Assembly: GCF_000276665.1 (NCBI RefSeq)
Contig: NW_004955474.1
Coordinates: forward strand, 11,648,843 to 11,712,842
Origin: Chinchilla lanigera
Lineage: Eukaryota; Chordata; Mammalia; Rodentia; Chinchillidae
Length of the DNA stretch: 64,000 nt
Direction: 5' to 3'
Below, piece by piece: positions 63,899 to 64,000 of this stretch (positions within the stretch are counted from its first letter, which is position 1; the number at the start of each line of letters is the position of its first letter). Made by a program: the position numbers and the translations under genes. The notes beneath the pieces were generated by a model. It made no database searches. It worked only from the letters and a program-made list of their open reading frames with translations, and was not told the DNA's origin.

Positions 63899-64000
63899 AG
63901 AAACACCAAGTTATAGTAAAAGAAGTTGTGTATGAAGAGTTTTCCTTTGTAGTGTCTAATCTATATTCTTCATAGAATGGAGTCCAAATTAAGAGGGGGA

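Larger units (their letters stand above)
61789..63920 (+). other. FAM13A: FAM13A 3' untranslated region
   Basis: The sequence from the stop codon to just after the second AATAAA. It includes a 47-bp CA run, GC-rich sequence near the stop, an ID SINE at 63197-63275 and AT-rich sequence towards the end. The 3' limit is inferred from the poly(A) signal and a GT-rich stretch (gttgtgtatg) that follows. Confidence 0.75.

Noticed and set aside
61789..64000. Start of a neighbouring gene after FAM13A
   Set aside because: No exon or CpG island promoter is seen between the last poly(A) signal and the window end.

Overview
The window is a piece of a mammalian nuclear genome. It carries one protein-coding gene on the + strand, in introns dense with retroposons. 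Sixteen exons with GT-AG boundaries join without a frame break into the C-terminal 673 residues of FAM13A, with the stop codon at 61786-61788 and the last poly(A) signal at 63893-63898. The 5' part of the gene, including the RhoGAP domain of the long isoform and the alternative first exons of the short forms, lies upstream of base 1. I could support no other protein-coding gene, RNA gene or CRISPR array.

Organism: a non-murid rodent is most likely. The introns hold dozens of tRNA-derived ID SINEs, 7SL-derived B1 SINEs with the internal duplication typical of rodents, and B1-plus-deleted-ID dimers. There are also rodent-style MaLR LTRs and L1 3' ends. The youngest IDs share a 'ctggcaagcgcaaggtc' core and have clear target-site duplications. 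A beaver-like or squirrel-related lineage would fit, but I cannot name the species from sequence alone.

Layout. 1-7305: intron with a MaLR LTR, IDs, B1-ID dimers and a MIR. 7306-36490: exons 1-6 (numbered within this window), spread over 29 kb, encoding the serine-rich, basic and weakly conserved middle of the protein. Intron 2 is a pile-up of nested transposons (two copies of an unclassified 0.8-kb repeat, a MaLR with internal sequence, L1 3' ends, a solo LTR). 35600-36342 is repeat-free, moderately GC-rich sequence just upstream of exon 6 and a candidate internal regulatory region. 44714-61788: exons 7-16, encoding the conserved C-terminal half, which contains three helical-hairpin modules. 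57700-58800: an unusually CpG-rich stretch around exons 14 and 15. 61789 to about 63920: 3'UTR with a long CA repeat, an ID and two AATAAA signals.

The most interesting points are inside the protein. A helix-loop-helix module appears three times, each interrupted by an intron at nearly the same place in the loop. There is also an LxxIxE-type PP2A-B56 docking motif, a KEN box and an EF-hand-like acidic loop. No clearly novel biological system was found.
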